A DNA stretch of 55,853 nucleotides, taken from assembly GCA_905182495.1 (NCBI GenBank), contig CAJJBU010000015.1:1-55853 (forward strand), in the 5' to 3' direction. The stretch is from Flavobacteriales bacterium UBA952 (GTDB taxonomy: Bacteria > Bacteroidota > Bacteroidia > Flavobacteriales_D > Crocinitomicaceae). A program made the position numbers and the translations under genes. Below the pieces are notes generated by a model. The model did not search any database. It was not told the DNA's origin and saw only the letters and a list, made by a program, of their open reading frames with translations. This document shows, piece by piece, positions 38,850 through 47,964 of the stretch; within the stretch, counting starts at the first letter, position 1; each line of letters begins with the position of its first letter.

Positions 38850-40176
38850 TCTTATTTTATTTCTCACACTTTGCACTTCTTATGGCTTTACACAGGACAA
38901 TAAACTAGATACATTATCTGCAAAAAACGCAGTCTTTATTGCACTTGAGAAAAATTATGCTGTTCAAATTAGCAAAGCGCAATCAGCTATAAACGTAAAA
39001 AACAATACCTGGAGCGAGGCTGGTCTATATCCAACCATCGCATTAAATGTAGGCGTCAATACCAATATACAAGACAATTCAAATAACCCTTTTACGTTTA
39101 CTCCTGGAGTCATCTTATCGACGAGTTTATCACCGAATTTGTCCTTAAACATGAATTTGTTTAGCGGTATGGCAGTCAGGATTTCAAAAAATAGGTTAGA
39201 TCAATTAGAACAACAAAGCAATGGCAATGCCCTACTGGTTATTGAATCAACAATTTTAGATGTGTTAAAATCATATTATTCTGCAGTCGTTCAAAGGGAT
39301 CGCTTATTAGTTCTAGAGGTTTTGAAAAAAAACGCTTTAGATCGTTTCAAATATTATGACCGGAAACAAGATATTGGAACGGGATCTTCATTAGAAGAAT
39401 TACAATTTAAAAACCTATACTATTCTGATAGCATAAATGCACTCGTACAAAAAACATCCTATGAAAACAGCTTGAGAAATCTGTACCTCCTGATGAACGC
39501 TACTCTTACGATAGAGAGTCTACCTTATTTAAGCGATTCTCTATCCATAAATTTCCCTTTGATAAATTACCAAGAAGCCCTGGCTGAGCTACCTAATTCT
39601 AACCAAGAACTGAAAAACCAGTACATCGCATTAGAATTACAGCGCACAAATACCGCATTTCAGAAATCCTTTTTATATCCGACGTTGAGTCTTCAAGGTG
39701 GCTTTACGCCTTCCAAAAGTTGGTTCAGAGATTTAAATGATCCGAGTCTTCAAATTAATACAGAAGTACTTTTATATAATGCCGGTCTTAACCTGAGATA
39801 TAATTTATTTAACAATTGGAAGAACAAACGTGCCGTTGAGACCTCTAAAATTCAGGAATCAATTAGTCAAATGACCTATGATCGTATAAGAAAGTCGATT
39901 GAAACCACATTGAGCTCGTTAATCAATTCTTATAAAGGGAGTGCCCAAATCGTGGATATCTCTTCACGTAATTTAAACTATGCAAAAAAAGCTTGGGAAC
40001 TCGCAGAAACAAGGTTTAATCTAGGTACCTTAAACTCTGTCGATCTCGTTAATTTCAAGAACAGCTATCAAAACCAAACGCTTCAGCATTTTGAATTTAT
40101 TTACACAAAAATCAGTACCTATCTTGAACTGTATAAACTTTCAGGTAAACTCAGGTTAGATTATATCAATCCTTGA
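38839..40176 (+). CDS. TolC family outer membrane efflux channel
   Basis: A 445-residue OEP/TolC protein, signal peptide MKLSLILFLTLCTSYGFTQ. It shows the internal duplication of long coiled-coil helices: 'LSAKNAVFIALEKNYAVQISKAQSAI' in the first half and 'LELQRTNTAFQKSFLYPTLSLQGGF ... AKKAWELAETRFNLGTLNSVDL' in the second. It overlaps the pump's last codons by 11 bases. It completes the tripartite system adaptor-pump-channel. Its final codons overlap those of the convergent WD40 gene by 16 bases. Confidence 0.93.
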   Translation: MKLSLILFLTLCTSYGFTQDNKLDTLSAKNAVFIALEKNYAVQISKAQSAINVKNNTWSEAGLYPTIALNVGVNTNIQDNSNNPFTFTPGVILSTSLSPNLSLNMNLFSGMAVRISKNRLDQLEQQSNGNALLVIESTILDVLKSYYSAVVQRDRLLVLEVLKKNALDRFKYYDRKQDIGTGSSLEELQFKNLYYSDSINALVQKTSYENSLRNLYLLMNATLTIESLPYLSDSLSINFPLINYQEALAELPNSNQELKNQYIALELQRTNTAFQKSFLYPTLSLQGGFTPSKSWFRDLNDPSLQINTEVLLYNAGLNLRYNLFNNWKNKRAVETSKIQESISQMTYDRIRKSIETTLSSLINSYKGSAQIVDISSRNLNYAKKAWELAETRFNLGTLNSVDLVNFKNSYQNQTLQHFEFIYTKISTYLELYKLSGKLRLDYINP

Positions 40177-41084
40177 TACTTAAAGACCTTTATACAACGA
40201 TCATCACTACAAGAAATAAAAGTAGTCGAATCTAACACTATTAATTTATTGACAGAATGTTGGTGGCCAAAATTGGTTTTGTCTATTTTTTGAACAACTT
40301 CCTCATAATTTCCATTCCAAACTTTGATCGATCCGTCGCGACTAGCTGATAAAGTGATTTGGTCATTAAACCTGGCGAGCCCATAAACTACATAACGATG
40401 AGCAGGAATTGCCTTTTTAAGATTGCCCTGTAAATCCCATATTCTAATATAAGCATCCTTACCTCCTGAAATTATCTGTTTATGCGTCGGGTTAAAATCC
40501 AAGGAAGAGACTCCATCATCATGGGCTTTAAAAGAAATCACTTCATTATAAAACTCCGTTTCAAAGATGCCTATTTCACCATTTTGTTTAGCTACAAATA
40601 ACAAACCCTCTTCTGGAGAGAAATGAATTGCTTTGATTTTACCACAGTTTAAATCCAAAATCAAAAGTAGTTCCCATGAGGCTGCATCCCAAACGGACAA
40701 ATACCCTTCTGTATCGCCCATATAAAAGTGACCTTGATTTTCATTAAATTCCATAGAGAAAACCGCAGCCTTATGCTGGTGAAAACACCTCAATTCCTTT
40801 TTTAACTTTGTGTCTATCACGTGAACGTTACCATTATTCAAACCCACAACAAGATTAGACGTTCCTTTTACTGTTAAAATACTATAGGGTACATAATCAA
40901 GTTGAATAGCAAAACGATCTTGACTTCCGTCGGAAATAAGCCAACGGGTTACATATTTATCCCCTGATGCCGAATAAATATAATCTCCATCGGAACAAAT
41001 CGAATAAACAGGTGAAGAATGACCGATGAAAGTCGATTCCTCTTTAAAAAGATTGTTTTTTATCGAATTAGATTTCGGGGTCAT
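40161..41084 (-). CDS. WD40 repeat protein
   Basis: A 307-residue cytoplasmic WD40 propeller. Repeats are clear, for example 'FIGHSSPVYSICSDGDYIYSASGDKYVTRWLI', 'FKAHDDGVSSLDFNPTHKQIISGGKDAYIRIWDL' and 'FGHQHSVNKLIVLDSTTFISCSDDRCIKVFKY'; about seven blades cover the whole chain, with no other domain. It has no signal peptide. Its ATG lies 17 bases inside the end of the ComA-like gene, so the two are translationally coupled. Function is probably protein-protein scaffolding. Confidence 0.88.
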   Translation of the reverse strand: MTPKSNSIKNNLFKEESTFIGHSSPVYSICSDGDYIYSASGDKYVTRWLISDGSQDRFAIQLDYVPYSILTVKGTSNLVVGLNNGNVHVIDTKLKKELRCFHQHKAAVFSMEFNENQGHFYMGDTEGYLSVWDAASWELLLILDLNCGKIKAIHFSPEEGLLFVAKQNGEIGIFETEFYNEVISFKAHDDGVSSLDFNPTHKQIISGGKDAYIRIWDLQGNLKKAIPAHRYVVYGLARFNDQITLSASRDGSIKVWNGNYEEVVQKIDKTNFGHQHSVNKLIVLDSTTFISCSDDRCIKVFKYQGLI

Positions 41085-41889
41085 CTATATCATTCTCATC
41101 ATTGACCTGTTTTAATCGCTCCTCATAATCCTTGGGAAGAAATTCAAAAAAGGTGTCCCCGCGAAGACCGAGCCTTAAACATTCTAGCGGAATCATGTCA
41201 TGCGCCGCTATGTTTCCAAGATTAACTTCAGCACCAAATAGTTTAATGAACCAAACCTGTTGGTTTTTAATAGGAGCCTCCCAAAGTATGTCTGATGGAT
41301 TTATCTTAGCGATTATTCTGTTAATCAATAGCGTATGAGCGGTTCCATTAGGTCTAAAAACACCTACATTACCTGACTCTCTACCTTCCGCGATGACCTT
41401 CCAACTTCCAGCTTCGAGTTCTGATTGCATCATACGAATCCATTTAGCAGGAGAAATAAGGATGCCTGAATCCTTCGACCCTACCTCTGACATTACTGTG
41501 AAATCCTTCGACATCTGGCGAATCAACTCGCACTTGTCGTCGTGAGGTATAATAATAGAACCGTCAGAAATTTCAGCCAAGTCTAAATTATATTTCGAAC
41601 ACAACTTCATGTATTCCGTAAATTGACCACGGGCATAAAAAGCTTCAAATAAAGTACCGCCAAAATAACAACGGATTCCAGCTGATTTATACAACTTGAT
41701 TTTTTCTTCAAGATTTTGTGTGACGAATGCTGTACCAAAACCAAATTTCACAATGTCAGTAAGGCCTCCAGATGATTCGATAAAGTCCTCTGTTTGTCGT
41801 AAACTGAGACCTTTGTCCATCATCATTGTAACACCTTGTTGCCGAGGTTTTTCCGATCTTTTCGGAATGTAAGATAAATTAAAATTCAT
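41068..41889 (-). CDS. Phosphosulfolactate synthase (ComA) family protein
   Basis: A 273-residue TIM-barrel enzyme of the ComA family, whose founding member adds sulfite to phosphoenolpyruvate to give (2R)-phospho-3-sulfolactate. Family blocks are well kept: 'GLTDIVKFGFGTAF', 'YFGGTLFEAFYARGQF', 'LAEISDGSIIIPHDDK', 'SEVGSKDS', 'IAEGRESGNVG', 'LWEAPIKNQQVWFIKLFGAEVNLGNI' and 'LECLRLGLRGDTFFE'. Methanogens use it for coenzyme M; in Bacteroidota the product is unsettled, with sulfonolipid or sulfolactate pathways as candidates. It lies between a TPR gene (5-base gap) and the WD40 gene (17-base overlap). Confidence 0.88.
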   Translation of the reverse strand: MNFNLSYIPKRSEKPRQQGVTMMMDKGLSLRQTEDFIESSGGLTDIVKFGFGTAFVTQNLEEKIKLYKSAGIRCYFGGTLFEAFYARGQFTEYMKLCSKYNLDLAEISDGSIIIPHDDKCELIRQMSKDFTVMSEVGSKDSGILISPAKWIRMMQSELEAGSWKVIAEGRESGNVGVFRPNGTAHTLLINRIIAKINPSDILWEAPIKNQQVWFIKLFGAEVNLGNIAAHDMIPLECLRLGLRGDTFFEFLPKDYEERLKQVNDENDIDDPEI

Positions 41890-41894
41890 GTGAT

Positions 41895-43295
41895 TTAGTC
41901 TTGTGATAGATTTATAAAATCCTGATCATCTAATAAATTAGGGTTAATATCAAAGATAGATTTAGCCTTCTTATCATTCTCCTGTAAACATTTAGAAAAC
42001 AAGTGTAAGGCTTCTTCTCTTTGGCCTCTCAACCAATACAGATTAACTTTAAGAACGGCAGCAATGCTATTCTCTTTATGCTCTGCTATGAAGTTTTGTA
42101 AAACTTCAAAAGCATGGGTTGGAGATTCTTCAGTTAATAGCTCTATATAATCCGACAAGCACTCCTCGTCATGTGGATTGAGCTCCAGTGATTGTTTGTA
42201 AAATTCTTTTGCCAATTCGTGTTCAGCTATTTTCTCATAAGCACCTGCGAGAACATGCATGATTCCAGAATTATCTGGCTCAAACTCTAAGGCCTTTTCA
42301 ATTAAAATAATGCCTTCTCGTGTACGGCCTTCTAGGTCCTCAATGATCCCTAGTCCCAGCCATGCTTCAGAAAGCATTGGCGCAAGCTCAATACTTCTTT
42401 TATAATTATGCTTTGAAAGTTCAAGTTCATTTAATTGCTCGTAACACTCGCCAATATAACAATAAGCAGATGCATCATCCCCATCTATACGCATGCACTC
42501 ATTAAAGTGCTCAATCGCCTTATTGTACTTCTCTTGAGATAAATAGGCATTGGCAATGTTAAAATGAGCGGGACCAAAGTCTTTATTAATCAGTAGAGAG
42601 TAATCATATGACCAAATGGCCTTTGAATAATCCTCAAGCTTACTATGAGCGTTTCCTAAGTTATACCAAGCCGTAAAAGAGAATGGATTTTCATCGATAA
42701 ACTGAGAATAACAAGAGATTGCTTGCTGATAATCACCAAGCTGATCATAACAAAATGCAATCTCATACAAAGCACCTTCGTTTTGAGGGTTCACCGAAAT
42801 CGCCGTTTTCAAAACACCTATTGCCTCAGTAAACTTACCTAGATTTTGATACTCTAAAGCGATATCTAAATAAATATCATCAATGTCTTCTTCCTCAGCT
42901 TCATCTATGGCAAGCGTGTAATTTTTTATAGCATTTTTTGAATCCTTTAGTTGGCTAAATATTGAAGCCTTGGTTAAGTAAAACTCAAAAGAAGGAATAC
43001 CAAAAGTCTGAATACCGTTTAAAATATCAAGGGCTTCATTTAATTTACCAAGCCCACCTAGCGCTTGGGCTTTCCTTAATGAAAACAACCCATTATAAGA
43101 AAAATGAGACATCGCCATGTCTGCGGCTGACTTGGCCTTCGAGTAATTACCATTCACCAAATAATGATCAATTATCGCTTCCAAGCGATCGCTATCAATA
43201 AAAACGGTTTCATTCTTTTTTAAGTAGGACTCAAATCTTTCTAAGTCTTCTTTTAAATAATTATCACCGCTTGCGTCATCGTCGTCATCAAACAT
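41895..43295 (-). CDS. TPR repeat protein
   Basis: A 466-residue cytoplasmic protein made of about ten TPR units from residue 40 onward, such as 'TAWYNLGNAHSKLEDYSKAIWSYDYSLLINKDFGPAHFNIANAYLSQEKYNKAIEHF' (split over several repeats). It starts with an Asp-rich stretch (MFDDDDDASGDN). No enzymatic domain is seen. It is first in the minus-strand unit with the ComA-like and WD40 genes, so a TPR scaffold and a WD40 scaffold flank one metabolic enzyme. Confidence 0.9.
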   Translation of the reverse strand: MFDDDDDASGDNYLKEDLERFESYLKKNETVFIDSDRLEAIIDHYLVNGNYSKAKSAADMAMSHFSYNGLFSLRKAQALGGLGKLNEALDILNGIQTFGIPSFEFYLTKASIFSQLKDSKNAIKNYTLAIDEAEEEDIDDIYLDIALEYQNLGKFTEAIGVLKTAISVNPQNEGALYEIAFCYDQLGDYQQAISCYSQFIDENPFSFTAWYNLGNAHSKLEDYSKAIWSYDYSLLINKDFGPAHFNIANAYLSQEKYNKAIEHFNECMRIDGDDASAYCYIGECYEQLNELELSKHNYKRSIELAPMLSEAWLGLGIIEDLEGRTREGIILIEKALEFEPDNSGIMHVLAGAYEKIAEHELAKEFYKQSLELNPHDEECLSDYIELLTEESPTHAFEVLQNFIAEHKENSIAAVLKVNLYWLRGQREEALHLFSKCLQENDKKAKSIFDINPNLLDDQDFINLSQD

Positions 43296-43385
43296 AGGCC
43301 GTTTTTATTAAAGTTATATTTATTTTAAACGCTCCCATATCTTATGCGTATAATATTATCAACATTGAACATGTTTATATCATGA

Positions 43386-44596
43386 TTATTTTAATGAAAA
43401 TTGTTTTTCTGCTTCTAATGACACATAATCACCAATAGCCAATGAAGCTGTAGCTGCTGGAGAAGGCGCATTCAAAACATGTATAGAGTTCCCATGGTAC
43501 TCAATTCTAAAATCGTCCCTAGTATCCCCATCCTGCGACAAAAGAAGGGCTCTCACCCCTGCTCTTCCCGGTCTTATATCACCTGGTTCAAGCGATGGTA
43601 TCATTCGTTGAAGCGTTTTTAAAAATAGTCGTTTTGAAAAAGCGCGACGGTACTCATTAATACCAAAAGACATATTGTTGAAAAATAATTTCCATGTGCC
43701 CTTATAAGACAGTGCATCTATCGTATCCGTTAATGAAAAGTCAGTTTTTTGATACCCCTCTCTTTTGAAAGTAAAAACAGCATTAGGACCACATTCAATC
43801 TCCCCATTTGTCATTCGGGTGAAGTGAACGCCTAAAAACGGGAAATCTGGATTTGGTACCGGGTAAATTAAATTTTTGACCTTGTGATGTGCCTGAGGGG
43901 TTAATTCGTAATAATCTCCTCTAAAACCTACTACTTTTTCTTTAAGCTTTACATCATCTTTTCGAGCCAATCTATCGGCTTGAAGACCACCGCAAACACC
44001 AAGTAATTTGCCTCATAATTCCCTTTGCTCGTATTTAGCACAGAGAAATTTTCGTTTTTCTCAACTCCTTTAACTTCGCAACCGGTATAAACCTTACTTT
44101 CTTTATTAATAGACAATGCAAGATCTACCATTTTCTTAGCCGCTCCAACAAAATCTATAATCCCAGTGCAAGGCACCCAAATACCACCAATAGACTTAAC
44201 ATGAGGTTCTATATCCCTCACCTGATCTGCTGTTATTTTTTCAATACCTTCAATCTTGTTTTCGGCACCAATCGATAGTATGCGATCCATATGAGGAAGT
44301 TCTTTTTCTTCCGTTGCCACAACTACTTTGCCACAAACATCATGATCAATACCGTACTCTTTGGCAAATGAAACAAGCTCATGACGTCCCTCAATACAAT
44401 TTTTTGCTTTTAAAGACCCTGGCTTATAATACAAGCCAGAATGGATAACACCTGAATTATGCCCCGTTTGATGAGCTGCCAATGCTTCCTCCTTTTCAAA
44501 TAAGGCAATGACAAGATTTGGGTTTCTTTTCTGCAACTTATAAAAAGTTGCTGCACCAACAATACCTCCTCCAATCACCGCAATGTCAAATTTCAT
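43386..44596 (-). pseudogene. lhgO: L-2-hydroxyglutarate oxidase (lhgO), single frameshift
   Basis: An FAD-dependent oxidase that converts L-2-hydroxyglutarate to 2-oxoglutarate at the membrane. The N-terminal part has the dinucleotide motif 'FDIAVIGGGIVGAATFYKL' and 'HNSGVIHSGLYYKPGSLKA'. At about 44006 one T seems to be missing: restoring it reads 'YLVFCGGLQADRLARKDDVKLKE' and joins the C-terminal part ('VVGFRGDYYELTPQAHHKVKNLIYPVPNP', 'GRAGVRALLLSQDG'). Total length, about 403 residues, fits the family. A 1-base deletion in a T run suggests sequencing error; a true recent pseudogene cannot be excluded. Confidence 0.87.
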
Positions 44597-44672
44597 GGCA
44601 TTTAATTTTCTGCAAATTTAGGGATATTATAGGGTAATTACTCTAGAAAACACCAATAAGATGATCAACTTA

Positions 44673-44703
44673 TTTGCTTTGACGAGTTGAACGCTTAAAT
44701 TTG
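44673..44703 (+). promoter_or_regulatory. Promoter of mtaB
   Basis: TTTG, exactly 19 bases, then TAAATTTG: a full match to the Bacteroidota consensus TTTG-N19-TAnnTTTG. The -7 box ends 13 bases before the mtaB ATG. A mirror TAAATTTG on the minus strand (44613-44620) is placed to serve lhgO, so the gap is a divergent promoter region. Confidence 0.6.
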
Positions 44704-44716
44704 CAAACACATTCTA

Positions 44717-46039
44717 ATGAATCAATTTAAAAAAGTTGCCTTTTACACCCTTGGGTGTAAGTTGAATTTCTCAGAAACTTCAACCTTATCTCGACTGTTC
44801 GAAGATGCGGGCATTGCCAAAGTCACCTTTGAGGAGCAGCCAGATATTTATGTAATCAATACCTGTTCTGTCACAGAAAATGCAGATAAAAAATGTAGAC
44901 AGTTGGTTCGAAAGGCTAAGCGAATCAATCCAGACTCATTCGTTATCATTGTAGGTTGTTTCGCACAACTAAAACCAATTGAAATCAGTGAGATACCAGG
45001 AGTCGACATGGTTTTAGGGGCAAATGAAAAATTTAATGTCCTCAACCATTTAGATCAACTTAGTGTCGAAAACACCAATGTTATTGTTGATTATGACAAT
45101 ATCAAAAACACAAAAGAATTTGTCCCCGCATACTCAATGGGAGACCGCACTAGGTCTTTTTTAAAAATTCAAGATGGCTGTGATTATTTCTGCACCTTTT
45201 GCACGATTCCTTTAGCTAGAGGAAAAAGCCGAAACGCCAGTATAGAAAAGACAATTCAAGAAGCCAAAAAAATAGCTTTAACAGATGTGAAGGAAGTCGT
45301 TTTGACTGGCGTGAATATTGGTGACTTTGGGCAAGGTGGAAAAGAAAATTTCTTTCAGCTCATTAAAGGACTTGAAAAAGTGGAAGGAATCGATCGTTTT
45401 AGAATCTCTTCGATAGAACCCAATCTTTTGAGTAATGAGATCATACGTTTTTGTCTGTTGGAATCTAAAAAGTTTGTGCCTCATTTTCATATCCCCTTGC
45501 AGTCTGGGAATGACACCCTTTTGAAAACGATGAGAAGAAAGTACGATACAGCGCTCTATAGAGACCGTATCGCCTATATAAAAAAGTTGAACCCCAGCAC
45601 TTGTATTGGCGTCGACGTCATCGTCGGGTTCCCAGGTGAAACAGACGCCATATTTCAAGAAACTGTTGAATTCCTCAAAAATTTAGAAGTTTCCTATCTT
45701 CATGTCTTTACTTATTCAGAGAGAGCAAATACGGGTGCCAATAAAATGAATGAAGTCGTTCCTATTCCAATACGAAAAGAACGGAGTAAAATTCTACATT
45801 TGTTGTCTGATCGGAAAAAACGTTTTTTTTATGAGAAAAATAAAGGTTCCATGAGAAAGGTTCTATTTGAAGAAGAAGACCATCAGGGATACCTCCATGG
45901 ATTTACAGAGAATTACATTAAAATTAAAACACCGTACATAGCGGATTGGACAAACACCTTTCGTCAAGTTGAATTAAAAGAACTTGACAGAGATGGCTTG
46001 TATAAATCGCCAACAGAATCTACTTTAGAAATACTTTGA
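44717..46039 (+). CDS. mtaB: tRNA (N6-L-threonylcarbamoyladenosine(37)-C2)-methylthiotransferase MtaB
   Basis: A 440-residue radical-SAM methylthiotransferase that modifies t6A37 to ms2t6A in ANN-decoding tRNAs. The N-terminal UPF0004 domain holds three cluster Cys ('YTLGCKLN', 'INTCSVTENAD', 'VGCFAQ'). The radical-SAM motif is CDYFCTFCTIP at about residue 155; 'VVLTGVNIGDFG' and 'HIPLQSGND' follow; the TRAM region is at the C-terminus. The pattern 'TLGCKLN.SE' marks MtaB rather than MiaB or RimO. It starts a co-directional series with the PTPS-like gene and folE. Confidence 0.93.
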   Translation: MNQFKKVAFYTLGCKLNFSETSTLSRLFEDAGIAKVTFEEQPDIYVINTCSVTENADKKCRQLVRKAKRINPDSFVIIVGCFAQLKPIEISEIPGVDMVLGANEKFNVLNHLDQLSVENTNVIVDYDNIKNTKEFVPAYSMGDRTRSFLKIQDGCDYFCTFCTIPLARGKSRNASIEKTIQEAKKIALTDVKEVVLTGVNIGDFGQGGKENFFQLIKGLEKVEGIDRFRISSIEPNLLSNEIIRFCLLESKKFVPHFHIPLQSGNDTLLKTMRRKYDTALYRDRIAYIKKLNPSTCIGVDVIVGFPGETDAIFQETVEFLKNLEVSYLHVFTYSERANTGANKMNEVVPIPIRKERSKILHLLSDRKKRFFYEKNKGSMRKVLFEEEDHQGYLHGFTENYIKIKTPYIADWTNTFRQVELKELDRDGLYKSPTESTLEIL

Positions 46040-46041
46040 AA

Positions 46042-46473
46042 ATGAAAACTATTTTTATTACAAGAAGAGAAACCTTTAATGCTGCGCATCGACTAAGAAG
46101 AGAAGATTGGTCAGATTCCAAAAACGATGAGATTTTCGGGAAATGCAGTAATAAAAATTGGCACGGTCATAATTTTGAATTATTTGTGACTGTTAAAGGT
46201 TTGCCGAACCCAGATACCGGGTTTGTAATCAACTTAAAAGATCTAGGAAGTATTATTAAGGAAAACGTCATTGAAAAAATAGACCACAAAAACATCAACT
46301 TAGACGTGCCTTTTATGTCGGGAATGATGTCCTCGACAGAAAACCTAGCCATAGGGATCTGGGAAGAAATGGAATCTCTAATTGAGAATAAAGGTGGCGA
46401 ACTTGTTAAAATAAAACTGATTGAAACCGAAAATAATTACGTAGAATATTTCGGGGGGAAAGAACCATTTTAG
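46042..46473 (+). CDS. 6-pyruvoyl-tetrahydropterin synthase-like protein (QueD/PTPS family)
   Basis: A 143-residue PTPS-fold enzyme. Zinc ligands are the His of 'FNAAHRL' and the two His of 'WHGHNF'. The catalytic Cys lies in 'IFGKCSNKNWHGHNF', five residues before HGH, as in animal PTPS; E. coli QueD has three. This and the adjacent folE suggest a tetrahydropterin (BH4-like) role, though queuosine synthesis remains possible. I start at ATG, two codons after the TTG that overlaps the mtaB stop. The 'DHKNINLDVPF' and 'ETENNYVEY' blocks are conserved. Confidence 0.88.
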   Translation: MKTIFITRRETFNAAHRLRREDWSDSKNDEIFGKCSNKNWHGHNFELFVTVKGLPNPDTGFVINLKDLGSIIKENVIEKIDHKNINLDVPFMSGMMSSTENLAIGIWEEMESLIENKGGELVKIKLIETENNYVEYFGGKEPF

Positions 46474-46504
46474 GTTCATAACGTTTATCTTATAAATAAC
46501 TATT

Positions 46505-47059
46505 TTGGATTCAAAAATACTAGAAAAAAATTACCGCGAAATTCTTTTAGAATTGGGAGAGAACCCGGATCGCGAAGGTCTAATCAGGACACCTGAACGC
46601 ATGTCGAAGGCCATGAAGTTTTTAACGAATGGATACGCCATAGACCCTGATTCGATTGTTAAACAAGCCATTTTTCACGAGGAATATTCAGAAATGGTAC
46701 TTGTAAAGGACATTGAGGTCTATTCTTTGTGTGAACATCATTTGCTTCCTTTTTTTGGAAAAGCACACATCGCTTATATTCCTGATGGGAAAATCGTTGG
46801 ATTAAGTAAAATCCCAAGAGTCCTCGATTGCTATGCTAGACGACTTCAAGTACAAGAAAGGTTAACTATTGAAATTAGAGATTGTCTTCAAAGAACGCTA
46901 AACCCTAAGGGTGTAGCTGTTGTTCTGGAATGCTCTCACATGTGTATGCAGATGAGAGGGGTCCAAAAACAAAGTTCGGCAACTACCACAAGTGCATTTA
47001 CGGGTCTTTTTCTTAAAAATGATACGACTAGAAAAGAATTTATAAATTTGATTAAATAA
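46505..47059 (+). CDS. folE: GTP cyclohydrolase I
   Basis: A 184-residue enzyme converting GTP to 7,8-dihydroneopterin triphosphate, the first step of folate and biopterin synthesis. Motifs: '[16 protein letters not shown]', the zinc Cys-His in '[21 protein letters not shown]', '[23 protein letters not shown]' and the second zinc Cys in '[13 protein letters not shown]'. The family start falls on a TTG codon; the next in-frame ATG would remove conserved residues, so TTG initiation (or a miscalled ATG) is assumed. It follows the PTPS-like gene by 31 bases. Confidence 0.95.
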   Translation: MDSKILEKNYREILLELGENPDREGLIRTPERMSKAMKFLTNGYAIDPDSIVKQAIFHEEYSEMVLVKDIEVYSLCEHHLLPFFGKAHIAYIPDGKIVGLSKIPRVLDCYARRLQVQERLTIEIRDCLQRTLNPKGVAVVLECSHMCMQMRGVQKQSSATTTSAFTGLFLKNDTTRKEFINLIK

Positions 47060-47065
47060 CAAATT

Positions 47066-47779
47066 ATGAATACGATTATAGATAATAGCCAGACTGAGCA
47101 TTCAGCAGAAGCCACCAGGTCGTTCTTTAGATCCGTATACACATATATGTTTGCTGCCTTAGGCATCTCAGGTATTATTGCCTTTCGGGTGGGGAACGAC
47201 CCGATGTTATTTCAAGAATATTTTGTGACTGTATCAGGGAGCTTTTCTCCTCTATTTTGGGTCATCATGTTTTCACCTATTGCCTTGAGCTTTGTAATTC
47301 AATGGGGTTATCATAAACTTTCAACCTTTTCTTTAACCTTACTTTTTATCCTCTATTCTGGTTTAATGGGTTTAATGCTATCAAGTATTTTTCTGATTTA
47401 TGATATTCAAGCAATTGCGAATACTTTCTTTGTCTCAGCCGGTGCTTTTGCGGGCATGGCGATCCTTGGGTACACTACTAAAGCTGACTTGTCGAAGTTT
47501 GGCAGCTTGTTATATATGGTCTTTATCGGAATGTTCATTGCCTCCATCATGAATCTGTTTATTGGCAGTGACGGGATGGGCTTTATCATCGCTTGTTTGG
47601 GCGTATTTGTATTTACCGGTCTGACAGCATACCACATGCAGGCCCTCAAAAATCTTGCTCAAAACACACAAATGGATGGTGAACAAAAAAACAAACTAGA
47701 GATAGACCAATTGCAGCTTTACATCTTATTTATCAACTTGTTCCTTTCACTCCTCCGAATTATGGGCGGAAGGGATTAA
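47066..47779 (+). CDS. Bax inhibitor-1/YccA family membrane protein
   Basis: A 237-residue inner-membrane protein with about seven hydrophobic segments. The typical opening is 'FFRSVYTYMFAALGISGIIAF'. 'LMGLMLSSIFLIYD' and 'FAGMAILGYTTKADLSKFG' are well conserved, and the C-terminal 'LQLYILFINLFLSLLRIMGG' includes the family's last segment. Homologs such as YbhL/YccA are pH-sensitive calcium leak channels or FtsH modulators. It lies 6 bases after folE. Confidence 0.92.
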   Translation: MNTIIDNSQTEHSAEATRSFFRSVYTYMFAALGISGIIAFRVGNDPMLFQEYFVTVSGSFSPLFWVIMFSPIALSFVIQWGYHKLSTFSLTLLFILYSGLMGLMLSSIFLIYDIQAIANTFFVSAGAFAGMAILGYTTKADLSKFGSLLYMVFIGMFIASIMNLFIGSDGMGFIIACLGVFVFTGLTAYHMQALKNLAQNTQMDGEQKNKLEIDQLQLYILFINLFLSLLRIMGGRD

Positions 47780-47842
47780 TGTAAATTCAATGTCGAGTGA
47801 ACTATCCTTTTAATTATTTTTGCATCAAATAAAATTTAAAAC

Positions 47843-47941
47843 ATGTCTGACAATTTTTTTGAAGAATCAACGAGTGCAATTGGCACTATTGTTACTATTG
47901 TTCTCCTTGGTGTTATCGTAAGTATTCTTATGTGGGGCTAA
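47843..47941 (+). CDS. Small single-span membrane peptide (32 residues)
   Basis: ATG to TAA encodes MSDNFFEESTSAIG followed by TIVTIVLLGVIVSILMWG. The first half is acidic and the second is one clean transmembrane helix ending at the C-terminus. A -7-like TATTTTTG lies at 47815-47822, so it may have its own promoter. It sits between the Bax inhibitor and GH3 genes. No family was recognised; such short proteins often tune larger membrane proteins. Confidence 0.5.
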   Translation: MSDNFFEESTSAIGTIVTIVLLGVIVSILMWG

Positions 47942-47964
47942 ACCCGTGAACTTTATTTATTGCC

